NCBI GenBank assembly: GCA_025890175.1 | Contig: JANPYM010000009.1 | Location: 62,001 to 126,000 of the forward strand | Direction: 5' to 3' | Length of the DNA stretch: 64,000 nt | Origin: Ciborinia camelliae | Taxonomy: Eukaryota; Ascomycota; Leotiomycetes; Helotiales; Sclerotiniaceae | Shown here: piece after piece, positions 1 through 11,509 of the stretch | Numbering within the stretch: position 1 is the first letter of the stretch | Layout of the letters: every line of letters begins with the position of its first letter | Program-made: the position numbers and the translations under genes | The notes under the pieces: generated by a model | Told to the model about the DNA's origin: nothing | Seen by the model: the letters and a program-made list of their open reading frames with translations, nothing else | The model's database searches: none

Positions 1-67
1 AAATTATAATTATGCTTTCATTATACTAATATACTAAAATCAATATAAAACCTTTAGATTATTTATG

Positions 68-273
68 TGTTGGAATCACCATGGGCGATGGAGAACAAAT
101 GTACTATAGTATGCAGTGTATTTGGCTCGAAGCTCTAAAAACTATACTACAGATCAACTATATATGCCCGCTAGCGCATGCTAGCGCCGTAGCGCGGGGG
201 TGCCGCAAGCGGCACGCCGCGGCCGTGCGCGGCGCATGCGCAAGCGTGCCGTAGGCACGTGATTTATCCAACA
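68..273. mobile_element. Solo LTR, Ty1/copia-like, with 5-bp target-site duplication
   Basis: The 206-bp insert starts TGTTGGAATCAC and ends GTGATTTATCCAACA, giving the TG...CA ends and short imperfect terminal inverted repeats typical of a long terminal repeat. It is flanked on both sides by TTATG (63-67 and 274-278), a 5-bp target-site duplication. The second copy of the host repeat at 493-669 lacks the insert, which confirms the boundaries. TGTTGGA/TCCAACA ends are common in copia-type LTRs. The core (about 168-260) is strongly GC-rich against an AT-rich background and carries several small hairpins such as GTGCCGC-AA-GCGGCAC. No internal gag/pol is present, so this is a solo LTR left by recombination. 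Confidence 0.85.
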
Positions 274-408
274 TTATGAAATATACAAAATTAGTATCAA
301 ATTATAGAGTACGATTAGAGCTTTCAATTGATGTATTTTTTATTAAATTTAAATAAAACGCTAGTGATCTGTACTAATTATAAAACCATAAAATACTAAA
401 GTTTAAGG

Positions 409-495
409 TTTAAAATACTACGTCGCCAACGTCGTAGAATTTTAAAAAATACTAGGGTTTAAAATACTACGACGTTGGCGACGTAGTATTTTAAA
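409..495. repeat. 29-bp inverted repeat with 29-nt loop
   Basis: Arms at 409-437 and 467-495 are perfect reverse complements and contain ACTACGTCGCCAACGTCGTAG on the left. The spacer 438-466 repeats the AATACTA-type sequence. A degenerate copy of the arm (ACGTTGCTAACTACGTAGTATT) occurs near 681-702 after the second direct-repeat copy, so the arm belongs to the tandem unit. Confidence 0.85.
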
Positions 496-714
496 AATTA
501 TAGTTATGCTTTCATTATACTAATATACTAAAATCAATATAAAACCTTCAAATTATTGATGAAATATACAAAATTAGTATCAAATTATAGAATACGATCA
601 GAGCTTTCAATTGATATATTTCTTATTAAATTTAAATAAAACGCTAGCGATCTGTACTAATTATAAAACTTGAAAAATTAACGTTGCTAACTACGTAGTA
701 TTAAAGAAGCACGT

Positions 715-795
715 GCTTATATAAGTTCGTATGCTTATATAATTCGAATGTTTATATAATTCATATGCTTATATAAGTTCGTATGCTTATATAAG
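715..795. repeat. 17-18-bp minisatellite
   Basis: Four and a half units of the type GCTTATATAAGTTCGTAT run at 715-732, 733-749, 750-766, 767-784 and 785-795, with small changes in the last third of each unit. Each unit contains the palindrome CTTATATAAG. Confidence 0.8.
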
Positions 796-990
796 CATAA
801 ATCTATATGATTTGATATAACCTATATAATCATTTTAATCTAGTACAGAATCGGAACGCTAGCTTCAACTATAATATAAATTATACCAATCGATAGCCCT
901 TGAAAAGCTCTATCGATTGATACAAAATTTATTAATTAAATACGTTCTGGTATAGAGCTATATCAGGCTAAATATAAGGTGTAGGTTATA

Positions 991-1120
991 CAGGGGTGTT
1001 CCAACTCGCATTTTGACCCTAAAGAGGGTGTTTCAAACGTAGTTCCGAAGACCCTAATTAGGGTCGATTCGGGTGCGAGATGGGTGTAGTATCTCATCCG
1101 TATGCTTATTTTTATTTGCC
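991..1120. mobile_element. Possible hAT-type transposon terminus
   Basis: The sequence at 991 reads CAGGGGTGTTCCAAC, which resembles the CAGGGGTG-type terminal repeats of hAT elements. It is followed by subterminal GACCCTAA/TTAGGGTC inverted motifs. No matching opposite end and no transposase frame were found, so this is at most a truncated or decayed end. Only the resemblance of the first bases supports it. Confidence 0.25.
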
Positions 1121-4100
1121 AAGTCCTACTATAAGAAATAAGCTTTCGCGCCCAGCTTATAAGCTTTTCTTCCCGTTCCGTCCGTGGGTCTTCCCCGCTA
1201 ATTTTATATCGCCACAATGCCGGGCTGTGGAATCTATCATCGGTAGAATATTGACATCCTCACCCTATGTTTTCAGACAATTCTGTTCAAGATTCTATAT
1301 ATAGATTCTAAGCTTCAGATTACTTATATACAACTCTGAAAAACCTGTGCAGAAAAGGGCGGGAAAGGAATGGCACTAAGAAATAAGCTTTAAAGATGAT
1401 GAAATAAGGTTAATGGAAATATCGGTGGTTGAACCGAAGAAGTCGCGGTGCAGACTAAGATGAATAGATCAAAATGATGTAGTAAGTAGCTTGATACTAG
1501 TGATAATGCAGAAATAGTAGAACCAGAATATCTCGAGACCGAGGAAATAACAAACTTCAGACTCATAATACCACGCTCGGAAGTATATTATTCCTGGTTG
1601 TGTAGTCAAGTCACGGTGCTACAGGCTACTGACTTGGATAAGAACCCAACAAATGTTCTTGAGTAGTATTATGATAAAGAGCTAAACGAACGAAACAAAA
1701 TAATGCGGCTATCAATATCGATACCGAAAGCAAAGCCCAGGGTGTACTCACACTTCAAACCCAACAGCAATCTATCCCTCTATTCTCTTTCTCCGCTTGG
1801 AGAAATAAATGCTCGTCCCAAATTTCCCTATCCATATTCCATCTCCCATTCATTAATTCAAAGGCTCTTCAGGTCAGGACTTCATTCCCGTCTCCTTGCC
1901 CTTTATATTGTTGCAAGACAAACCAAACCGTCAAACTATTTAACTTTGGGTTGTAATGTAAGTAAGGTTTCCATTTGGGAGAAATATTGAATCGTGATAT
2001 ATAATACGAGTTCTTGGCAACTATCTAGACGTTAAATTTGAGTATCGAAGAGTTAAACTTCTCATCCGAATATTGGGATGAGTGGGGGGAAAGGGGACTG
2101 TGGTACCGTGGTACCGTGGTAATGACTTAGCGATGATGATGATGAAGTTTTGATGATACTATAAGGTCGTTTAGGGGGGGCATGAATCAGACAGATAAGA
2201 CGAGTACCGGTACCGATATACATGGAATCAGTTTCGTATTAAAGAACTGGAGAATAGCGGCCCAGGGCAAGTTGTCTCAGAGCTCGGGAACGGAAAGAAC
2301 CCAGATTCATATTTGGGTTTCTTCCGGAATGTTTCTGGCTGTCCGTATGATCGGTCAAGCCATGGTACTACCGTAGCTTAGGCATATAGAAAACGAAAGG
2401 AAGATGCGGTGTCGATACAAAGGTGAGTGATGAATCATGTACACTCGTTCAAATTTGAGTAAAAGCAATACCTTACTCTCACTTTCCACTCTCCCTAACA
2501 GAACCTATTCTTTACTATACGACTGAGTCCCATTATCCCATCATATTCACCTACTTTCCTACCCAATAATCCCCTCCCTCACTCTCACTCACAAACTAGA
2601 TGTACATATACACTAGCCCAATTATCAAATCTCGAAGTCCTCACGGGCACAAAACGTCTAGTTCTCAGACCCCAACTTCTCCTTCCATGGTTTTATTGCT
2701 CTATTTCCAACGAGGGAATTGTATGGCTTCAGACTCAAGAGTTCCAAAATCAATGCTACCAGGGCAGCACTACCAGTAGCAGTAGCAAGATTTGGCTCTA
2801 TACATATCATACCTCCAAGTTCAACTGATAGTAATAAAAAATACATCAAACGATAGCATGAGCTCTATCTTTGCTTTTGAGTCTGCCTTATAATAAGAAT
2901 GAAATGGAATAGATTCACAGGCCTTAGACGCAGGGAAGTCAAATATCCATTGAGTAAACATTATATTCTAATCTACCACCCAGTTATTATCATAGAGTAT
3001 GTGTTGATATAAAGTAGTTCTACATACACTAGCTCGATACACAATAATAATATCAACAAAAGTATGTAACGTAGGTAGCCTTAAGTAATCGAATCTATTC
3101 TTAAACCACAGTAACGTAACCTTACCTACCTATTTAGGTTCCGAAAAAGTGAGCCAGACACCCAACACAATCACCGAAACTTCCAAGCCTCCTTCAAGAA
3201 CTTGAAAGTCAAGTCAAGTCATCAAACTTACAGTGAATGAACATTCACACACACACACACACTTACATACACATTCCTCAAAATTCCATCTCGATGATGA
3301 TATAAGTTTCTCTAAGGAATTTCGCCATGATATGAAATCCAAAGTGTACAATTAAGAAGTATGAATATATTTCCATTAGGGTGGAAGGGGGTTAACGAGA
3401 TTATCACTCCTGTTCTCATCTGAATAACCTCCGATTCCATCCATCCATTGATTCAATTCATTCATTCAAAAGAAATACTGTATATAGTTTGACAAGAAAA
3501 GAAAGAAAAAGACACTAGCAGAGAAAAACGACAGTGATGATGAATGAACGACAATAGTAGAAGAATATCTCAAATTCGTCTTCCCTATCCCATCACCCCT
3601 ATTCTATCCTATCCTATGATTCCCTCCCCCCTTTACTTTTATTCATTCATATACCATTATACTATTATATCATTATACGAATCTTGCTTCGTCGAGCATA
3701 CGTTCTTGGCCATAGACGAAAAATAGTGATAAGGACTTTGAGAACCAGGATTTCAAGAATGCTGGGCTGATTAAGAGGTAAATAATAAAGTTAATTGTAG
3801 GCAAATAGATATATAATCTGAGAAGTTTACTGGGCCAAATAATATCTGATCTTATATACTCGCTAAATATTAAACGGATGTCGTTTACGATGTTGTATTT
3901 TGTATTTCTTGTATATGACAATCCCGTACATCCCATATATCACCATCACCATCAATTCGCCACTTCAACGACTTCAAGTAAATCTGAATTTGAATTTATG
4001 TAAGATTATATTCTCTCGTTAGCAAAAGATTTCAAACCGAACCAAACCCAGCAAAGGAAAGCAAAGCAAAGCAATTAAGTCCATCTTTTTTTTATATCGC

Positions 4101-4293
4101 ATCTTGCATCTTGCACCTTGCACCTTGCACCTTGCGTTTACATCTTACATCATACATCCTTCTTTCTTCCCCAGCTTCATACATTTTTATTTCTTATAGC
4201 AAGCAAATCCCAAATTCGTATACCTTTTCCCGACTCCATCCTCCCCAGCCAATTAAAATACATCCCCATGTACAAAACAAAACTCGTTTATGA
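1121..4293. other. Intergenic, no gene recognised
   Basis: Only short frames without recognisable domains or ATG-supported starts are present. It contains simple repeats: a CA run at 3246-3262, three GGTACCGT-type copies near 2101-2122, and TTGCACC repeats at 4103-4135. The last part is probably the 3' UTR of the DUF3405 gene. Confidence 0.6.
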
Positions 4294-6745
4294 TCAAGGA
4301 AAATCGTATTTCGTAGCATATCCCGGCTTTGTATTTTCCGTGTTTTTGACCGGATGAAGTAAAAGAGGAGGAAGACACGGCCTGCCATGTAACTTCTCCC
4401 ACTATCAATAATCAGCAATGGCACAGTCCCTAAAATGGCAGTTAAACGTACCTCGATTCCACCAATACCATAATCCTCCCATCCCATCCAATTATTGTAC
4501 AACCTAGCCGGTGGAATCGCTCTATAATACCACGTCATTCCCAAAAATCTTTTCTCTTTACCCCAACCAAATGGACTATCTGGCGAACTTCCACTTTCCC
4601 CATTCGGTCCAGGGTTGAACCATTTATTCAGACTTGTACCATTCCACGGTCTATCAAAGAATATCGGAAGTGGCGCATATACAGCTTTCAATCCATGAAG
4701 GAGGGCGACAGTCTGAGGTGTCATTTCGCTGCTGACATGATTACCTTCGAGATTCTCAATATGCATGGCATCTAGTAATTTCTTGCTGCATCTTGAGTGA
4801 GTGATGATAGTTGTACGGCGAGGAGTATCGTTACGTCCATCAAAACCCCAAACGTCATTTCTGCCAACCCATCCAGTGCCATTGGGATTAAAAATTGGGG
4901 CTACAGATATATAGTCTGCATCTTCACCCACGCCCCATTCGTAATTGTCCTGAGATGGATCTGAAACGGGTGGTAATGGACCGGTTGGCACGACATTGGC
5001 GATCTTTGGGGGCATCCATATCGTATCTTTGCCCGAGACAAGTTCAACCGTTTTGCGGAATTCGGTATCATAGGAACCGTGTACCCATGGAATATAGTAT
5101 CTTTCATTTCGTTCCCAAAGATACTTTCTTGGTTGATCGGTCCCAAATTTTGTGAGTCTCTCAAGAAGGTCGTAATGATGTCCGGTATATCGAGTGTCCA
5201 TTTCCCAATTCCAATAGAAGTCAAATTGAGGATAATCTAATGCGAAGATCTGAACAGGAAGCCACTGAGATTGATGTACATTGGTGACCTTTCCCGGAAT
5301 GAGTGGATAAAATCCTCGCACGTATGCTTCATTCCAAAGCACCACAATATCATGGAATTCCTTGGGGACATTTTCGTGAAGAGCTTTGGTGTAATCGGTG
5401 TCGTTCTCTATGTCAATCGTACTATTTCTGATATGAACAAGCAAGAAGACCTCAAATTCGCCTCCAGATCTCAACGCTAGTTCTGTAATGATAGAACGAA
5501 CATTTTGTTTGTCGTTTTCATTCCATTTCTTCCCAGAGTATGATCGAAGCATGATTGCTGTGCGTGATTTGAAGGGTGTATTTGCATCGACTGCGGCTTT
5601 AGCTGCTTTGGCCAGGTGCGCCTTCATCAAATGATCTTTTGACTCGTTCGTTTGGTCTTCATTTCGATTTACGATGGTGCCCAATACTCTCTTTTTAGTA
5701 TTTGGTTGTTTGGTCTCGGGTTTGTTCTCGGCAGACGATTCGTTGTTGGTTGGAGTTATAATCTTTTCACCAAGACCTGCTGGGGCTTCCGATAACAGGT
5801 ATCGATTTATGTTCCTTTCCAAACATTGAGTTTGAAGCAGTCCCCAATTTATATCATCCCACTTTATTGGTGTCTGCAAATCACGTTGATTCTTGACCGT
5901 TCCAGGACGAAGAAATTCGGTACTTTGGACCTTGGCGTTCTCTAGATACCCGTATGAACTAAGTCGAGTCTCTCTCTCAAAACACAAATTACTATCGATG
6001 TCGAAAAGTGAAAATGATCCCATTTGAGGTTCTTCAAAAGCCTTCGAATGTCCGGAAAACGCCAAAATTTCCCTGATTGGTCCATCGGCCCCATCGCATT
6101 GCACATATGTTCCTTTGTTTCTTGACTTCCAAACTTCACTGTTGTAGTCGGGGTATGGGCGGTACTCGAGTGGTTTTGATTGACTGTATGGTTTCCAGAT
6201 GTTTGTCTCCTTGAGAACAGATGTATGAGATTCGGTATGCGAGCCCACCCCTACAACGCCATTAAGTGAGTTCCCATAGATCTGACCTGCATTTGGTTCT
6301 CTAAAAGTATTCAGCAAAATAACAGATCACAGATGCACTTGCAAACTCACATCCCAAGTATCGCATTCTCTTTCATGAATTCATCCTGAAGCGTCCACGT
6401 AGCAGTTGAAGTTGCTGGATATGATGTCCTTGTGGCCTCGGGAGGTTGTATTGACAAATGGAGAGTGATTCTGGTACTCACTGCCGTAGGTTCAATCACT
6501 GGAGATTGTGGTGGGGCAGGAAAAGGGACATCTTGTGGTTTTGGAACTTCAATAATCAGAGGATCGATAATTTGAATGGTAGGTACTTCCTCAAAACCTG
6601 GTGCTTTCACGATTTCGGTCCCCACTGTTCCTTTATATTGCTCAACCACATGGCTCACGATCCTTTTGTGATTCCTTAACAATACCCAGAGAATGAACAG
6701 GACTCCAGTAGCGAAGAAGAGACTACTTCTATAACGGAGAAGCAT
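4294..6745 (-). CDS. DUF3405 family membrane-anchored protein (glycosyltransferase-like)
   Basis: Exons are 6745-6351, 6300-4452 and 4401-4294 with two 50-bp introns (GTGAGT...TTTTAG and GTACGT...GATAG); all joins keep frame, giving 783 aa. The first ATG is at 6745; the frame extends upstream only through non-ATG codons. Residues about 8-25 form one hydrophobic segment after a short basic N-terminus, which fits a type II Golgi or ER membrane anchor. A low-complexity stem rich in Pro, Thr and Asn follows. The DUF3405 domain fills the second half, with the family hallmark WNWEMDTRYTGHHYD and a C-terminus ending LLLHPVKNTE, which appears only after the second intron is removed. DUF3405 is widespread in filamentous ascomycetes. 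Its biochemical function is unknown; a sugar-transfer role is inference. It is divergent from the P450 across 1.3 kb. Confidence 0.9.
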
Positions 6746-8077
6746 TTTTTGTAACAAACGGAATGGTTTTAATGAACTTGAACGAATGACTGAAGAAACG
6801 ATGAGAAATGAATGTGTGTGTGTATACCTAGTAGGTAACCTTAAGGAGATGGGGATGAGAGGTTAAGACTTCATCTCTGATATTGCTTGAAAAAGGAAAG
6901 AAACGGAAAGAAAAAGAAAAGAAATTGAAAGAGTACCATCAACTGATGTTTCTTCCGTTTGCACCAAGGAGTAGAAGTAGCAAAGTAAAGTAAGTATGGT
7001 ACAGAATTTACACAAGGAAGGAACTCTCCTCTTGTGAGGTATACCTAGTAGTACCCAAGGTGGATAGTATAGCCAGAGTTCCTTCCCAAGTAGGTATCGT
7101 AATGAATGGCCCGTGCACCATTTGAAGCATGAATGGTCAACGGTTAATTTCATAGACGGGTAACAACATGAGATGCAACATGAGATGCAACATGAGATGA
7201 GTGCATTTATCATCTCATCTTTTCCATCAAGTATATCAAGTATGAGAAGAAATTGATTGGTTTATATCATCAAAACCATGAATTACTTACCTGATAAGTA
7301 AGGTTAGGATTGACTCAATGATCCATAACATCGGCTTCGTACATATACATACCTACTTAAGGTAGCTAGGCCAGGTATATGCAGCAATCCCGATTCAAGT
7401 GATTGGGTACAGGATTGATTATTGCAGCTCATCCATCAATCCACAGCCAAACCGATTAGACTGGCATTAGACTGTTAGACTGCAAGTGTAGAGTCATCAA
7501 AGTCAACGTCAAAGTCAACGTCAGCATGCGTTTAATTGATCCTGCTGCGATGAATAATTATACCAAACCTTTTGATCGACATGATATCATATCATATCAT
7601 ATCATTGAACTGTCGCAGATTCGTATGTTACATTGAAAAAAAAGGCGTGAGGGGAAGGTAGAGGCACCCCAGAGTTTCGCTATACAAGCTCAAACAAAAG
7701 TGGAAATATCACCCCTCATCTTTCCGTCCTTGCATGAGCCTATCAGTTTCTTTCTTCTCGATTAACTTTAACCCGAGCAACCTGGGAAATAGATGGAATA
7801 TATCAACATGCATCATGCATCATGCATCATGCACCATTTTCTACAATCGACATACCTCGGGACTATCTTTTTTTTTTGGTGGAGTATTCGGGTGACTTGA
7901 AGATGGAGATAAATTTCTCAGTGAAGGTATCTACCTAGGTATTTATACAATCATCCCACCAAGTTGTCACCGTTGTCCCAGTTGTTGTGGGTTTGATGTG
8001 AAATTCGATCAGGAATAATAACCTTATATCTTCAATCACATCATCATCATCATCACCATCATCATCATTCAGTAAAG
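6746..8077. promoter_or_regulatory. Divergent intergenic region between DUF3405 and P450 genes
   Basis: This 1.33-kb region separates two divergently transcribed genes and must hold both promoters. It contains simple repeats (GATGCAACAT-type copies at 7169-7199, ATATC repeats near 7587-7605, CATCATG repeats near 7809-7833) and TACCTAGGTA at 7931-7940. A CAT-rich tract at 8039-8068 lies just upstream of the P450 start. No extra gene was seen. Confidence 0.5.
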
Positions 8078-10221
8078 ATGCTTCTCTCCAATCTCGATAT
8101 ATATTCTGCATTCAATATATTGATCCTCACCGTTATTACTTCTTTGGCTTATCGTATAATTTACAATTTGCACTTTCATCCTTTAGCCAAATTTCGTGGT
8201 CCCTGGTACACAGCTTGTTTTTCTCTTCCTCTTGCAATAATATCGGCAAAACGATATGAGCATCAATGGCAGCGCGATCTGATGAAGAAGTATGGAAGTA
8301 TGTTCCTAGTTTCATCAGATGACTAGAATAGCTCATCAATCTTTTAGCTAATAATCTCCAGGAAATGCTCCCATTCGTATCGCACCTGAGACGCTCCTCT
8401 TCCCAAAACCATCCGCATTAAAGGAGATATATTGGGACCGAAATCTTAATAACAAGTCTTCATTTTATGGTACGGGTCTTTTTGGCCCACCGTCCCTGTT
8501 TACCACTCTTTCAGGCGCAGAACATACACCTCTGAGAAAATCACTAGGAGCTGCTCCGGTAAGTTAAGGTCGTGTTCCTATGCCTAACAATAACACCAAT
8601 CAACTCAAATCAACCATGTCTCGACTTCGATTTTCTCAATGATATTATATACCAACCTCACATAAATCATTACTAACTTTTAAATTAAAGTGGGCCATTG
8701 GAGACATAAGACGTGACTGGGAACATAGAATTGATGATCAAGTCCTCTTATTTACTAGAATAATGACGGAAAAGGCAGAAGCGGGAGAGTCTGTTCTTCT
8801 ATGTGATAAAGTAGCGTAAGTAATCCTTCCCTTTCCACATAACAATCAAGCAACTCATCATTCCCAGGCAATTTGCCGCCGATATTATGACGATATTTTC
8901 TTTCGGTCAGCCATGGGGTTTCGTGAAAAAAAGTCGAGATGAAAAAAATCTGCTTAAAGGCTGGAGAGAAGGTCTAGATTTCCTAGGCTTCACGGCAAGA
9001 TTCACCTTCTTCCGCAAACACATCATTCATCTTCCGGGATTAGCCACATGGTTTTTACCGAGAACCTCTAATCATGGGGGTATGGGATACTTGATGTCGC
9101 AAGCCGAAAGTCAAATCCGGACTCGTGAAGAGGAAATCTCTCAAGGTTTATATCCCGAAAACCCAGATTTTCTACAGCAGTCAGTACCGTATCCTATTCC
9201 CTCTGAATTTTGTTTTGAAAATGGGGTTACACGGGTCAAGGGCTCATTCATCTCTACAGTTGCCTAGACGCTAGAATTGACAACGAACCCCTCTCTTTTA
9301 TCCAAAGATGCGCCCACATAACCCTCCTCATCCAAGCCGGCGCCGACACAACAGCCACAGCACTCGGATCGACACTCCGATTTCTCGCCACGACACGCGG
9401 ATCCATGGCGCAAGCCCTCGATGAAATCCGGCGCGCCGAAAAGAAAAATCTTCTCTCGACTCCAATCAGAGATGAAGAAACTCGTGCCCATCTCCCATAT
9501 ATCGTCGGGGCGGTCAAGGAGACTTTGCGTTTACATCCTAGTGCTCCTAATTGGTTCGCGAGAGTCGTTCCAAAGGAGGGAAAAATTATCGACGGTGTTT
9601 TTGTACCGGGTGGCATGGATGTTACGAGTAATGCTATGATTGTTCAGAGGGATCCGGAGTTGTTGTTAGTATTTTTCATTTTGAAGGGGGGGGCGGGCTG
9701 GGGGGTAGGGGGACTTGAAGATATGGGATTTTATAACCAAAAACAAAAAAAGCTAATCTCTTTCTCTCGAAAAACACAGTGGACCAGATCCCGACGCCTT
9801 CAGACCAGAACGTTGGATGGAAGAAGGTAAAGATGTAGAATTGGAACACGGGATGTTTGTATGGGGAATGGGACCGAGGGTTTGTCTAGGGAAAGATATT
9901 GCGTGGATGGAAATGTTCAAATTGATTCCTGAAGTGAGTTGGGTTGTATTTTTATTTTTATTTCTGTCCTTTTATTATTATGATTATTTTTTGCCAGTGG
10001 ATATCTTCTTTACTGCATTTTTTGGTGGGGGAGAAATCATCCATCCCTTCCTCACTCCAAACCAAAAGCAAAAGCAAAACTCACACTAACACATAAATCC
10101 ACACACAAAGATCATCCGCAATTTCGAAATCGAAGTCTTGAATGAGGGCAAATATGTTTGCGCGGGTGGCATCTCGTATAATGTGGATTTTGAGGTTAGG
10201 TTGCATCCGCGTGCGGTTTGA
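8078..10221 (+). CDS. Cytochrome P450 monooxygenase, microsomal type
   Basis: Seven exons keep frame: 8078-8297, 8362-8558, 8691-8815, 8868-9179, 9260-9664, 9780-9933 and 10111-10221, giving 507 aa, the usual length for a microsomal P450. Residues about 12-28 form the N-terminal membrane anchor, followed by [11 protein letters not shown], the proline-rich hinge. The I-helix oxygen-binding motif AGADTT lies at 311-316, the K-helix ETLR (ExxR) at 372-375, and PERW near 429-432. The heme loop is [10 protein letters not shown] with heme-ligand Cys455. Introns 2 and 6 contain TACTAAC or CACTAAC branch sites. All core motifs are intact, so it should be functional. Its substrate cannot be told. It resembles the broad ascomycete group that includes pisatin-demethylase-like and other catabolic or secondary-metabolism P450s. 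No biosynthetic partner genes lie nearby. Confidence 0.92.
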
Positions 10222-10483
10222 TGGGGTGGAGGGGGTGGAATTTGAGGGGAGGGGGGAAGGGAAAGGAGGGGAGTAGGGGAGGGGGGAATTGAATCTCATT
10301 TCATTGCTCCACTCACTAGCTTTGATTTACTCTGCTCTGAGATATTGCTGAGATGTTATGGTACGGTACTACTGAAATATCTGGAATCTGGGATCTGGAA
10401 TCTAACGCAGCAAACTTTCATACATCTATGGTTTTCGCAAGTAGGTACCTAGGGTTGAAACTTGGATGTTGATGGATCAATGA

Positions 10484-10633
10484 TAATAAATGAATAAATG
10501 AATAAATGAATAAATGAATAAATGAATAAATGAATAAATGAATAAATGAATAAATGAATAAATGAATGAATAAATGAATAAATGAATGAATAAATGAATA
10601 AATGAATGAATAAATGAATAAATGAATGAATGA
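10484..10633. repeat. Microsatellite (TGAATAAA)n with 20-bp higher-order units
   Basis: About 75 bp of near-perfect 8-bp TGAATAAA units is followed from 10561 by three and a half copies of a 20-bp unit, AATGAATGAATAAATGAATA. The array has therefore expanded at two scales. Confidence 0.95.
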
Positions 10634-10949
10634 TGTTACCTACTTACTCCTTGCTTGAAATTAAATTTATAATTGCTATGATAGCTATAATAGCTAGAAT
10701 GGGTAGAATAGGTATCTAGTATCTTGGAGTAGATAGATACCTAGATAGATACCTAGATGGGTATCTGAGGAGAATAATGTGTGATACATGATGCATAATA
10801 AATATATTGTAAATATATTGTAAATATTATATCGGATGTTAGGTATTAGGTATCTCTAACATACATATTTTAAAACACTGAATTAATTAAGCGACAGCTG
10901 GGAATGCATAAAGCTGATTATATGTATTATTAATTGTTTAAATTCATAG

Positions 10950-11074
10950 GGCTCTACAAGCTGCGCAGCACGAGCGATGAAGGAGGTCGTGAAGGGCCGT
11001 AGCCAATAATAATAGCCGAGCCTATGGCGAAGGCTATTATTATTGGTCGGCCCGAGCGGCCGTACTCAAGCTCG
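10950..11074. repeat. GC-rich palindromic element
   Basis: A GC-rich island in AT-rich DNA carries a perfect 15-bp stem, CCAATAATAATAGCC at 11003-11017 paired with 11032-11046, around a 14-nt loop. Six further base pairs (GGGCCG with CGGCCC) flank it after a 3-nt bulge. Hairpin-dense GC islands of this kind resemble the core of the solo LTR at 68-273. No clear LTR ends or target-site duplication were found here. Confidence 0.7.
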
Positions 11075-11509
11075 TTAGATATGATATATTTTCCTTCTTT
11101 CTTTTTTCTTTTTTCTTCTTTCCTTTTTCACAATAGAAGAGGTCTCTCAACGTTATATTGTAGGTAGGTAGGTAGGTAAGATTACATTGTGATTGTACTG
11201 TAACTGTGATTGTGATTGTTTCTTGGGAAGATTTTCTTGAATATATATATCTACGATTCGTTTGTAAGATTGCATTTTCATTAAGATTTTGAGATTTTGA
11301 GATTTTGAGGTTTGGAGGTTGGAGATTTAATTTAATTAATTAATTAATTAATTAATGCATTGTATTGTATTGTATTATTGTATTTATAACCGCGGTTTAG
11401 GTATGTATGTATGTAACCTAATAAGTAACCTAAGTAACCTATCTCCGTCCCATTCAGATCCATATTCCACCTCTCATCCCCTCAATCAAATCAAATCCAT
11501 TAAATCAAA

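Larger units (their letters stand above)
1..669. repeat. AT-rich direct repeat, two copies
   Basis: A block of about 175 bp occurs twice: copy 1 is 1-67 plus 279-388, and copy 2 is 493-669. Both contain the same run beginning TTATGCTTTCATTATACTAA and ending in TAATTATAAAAC, with scattered point differences. Copy 1 is split by the solo LTR at 68-273; copy 2 shows the empty site. A 29-bp inverted repeat separates the copies. No coding frame is visible. This looks like a non-coding tandem or transposon-derived repeat; the family is not recognised. Confidence 0.8.
10222..11509. other. Intergenic between convergent P450 and GH31 genes, repeat-rich
   Basis: The 3' ends of two genes face each other here. 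The region holds a large microsatellite, a GC-rich hairpin element, a GGTA repeat at 11160-11179, GAGATTTT repeats near 11288-11308 and a TTAA repeat at about 11333-11356. No coding frame was recognised. Confidence 0.6.
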
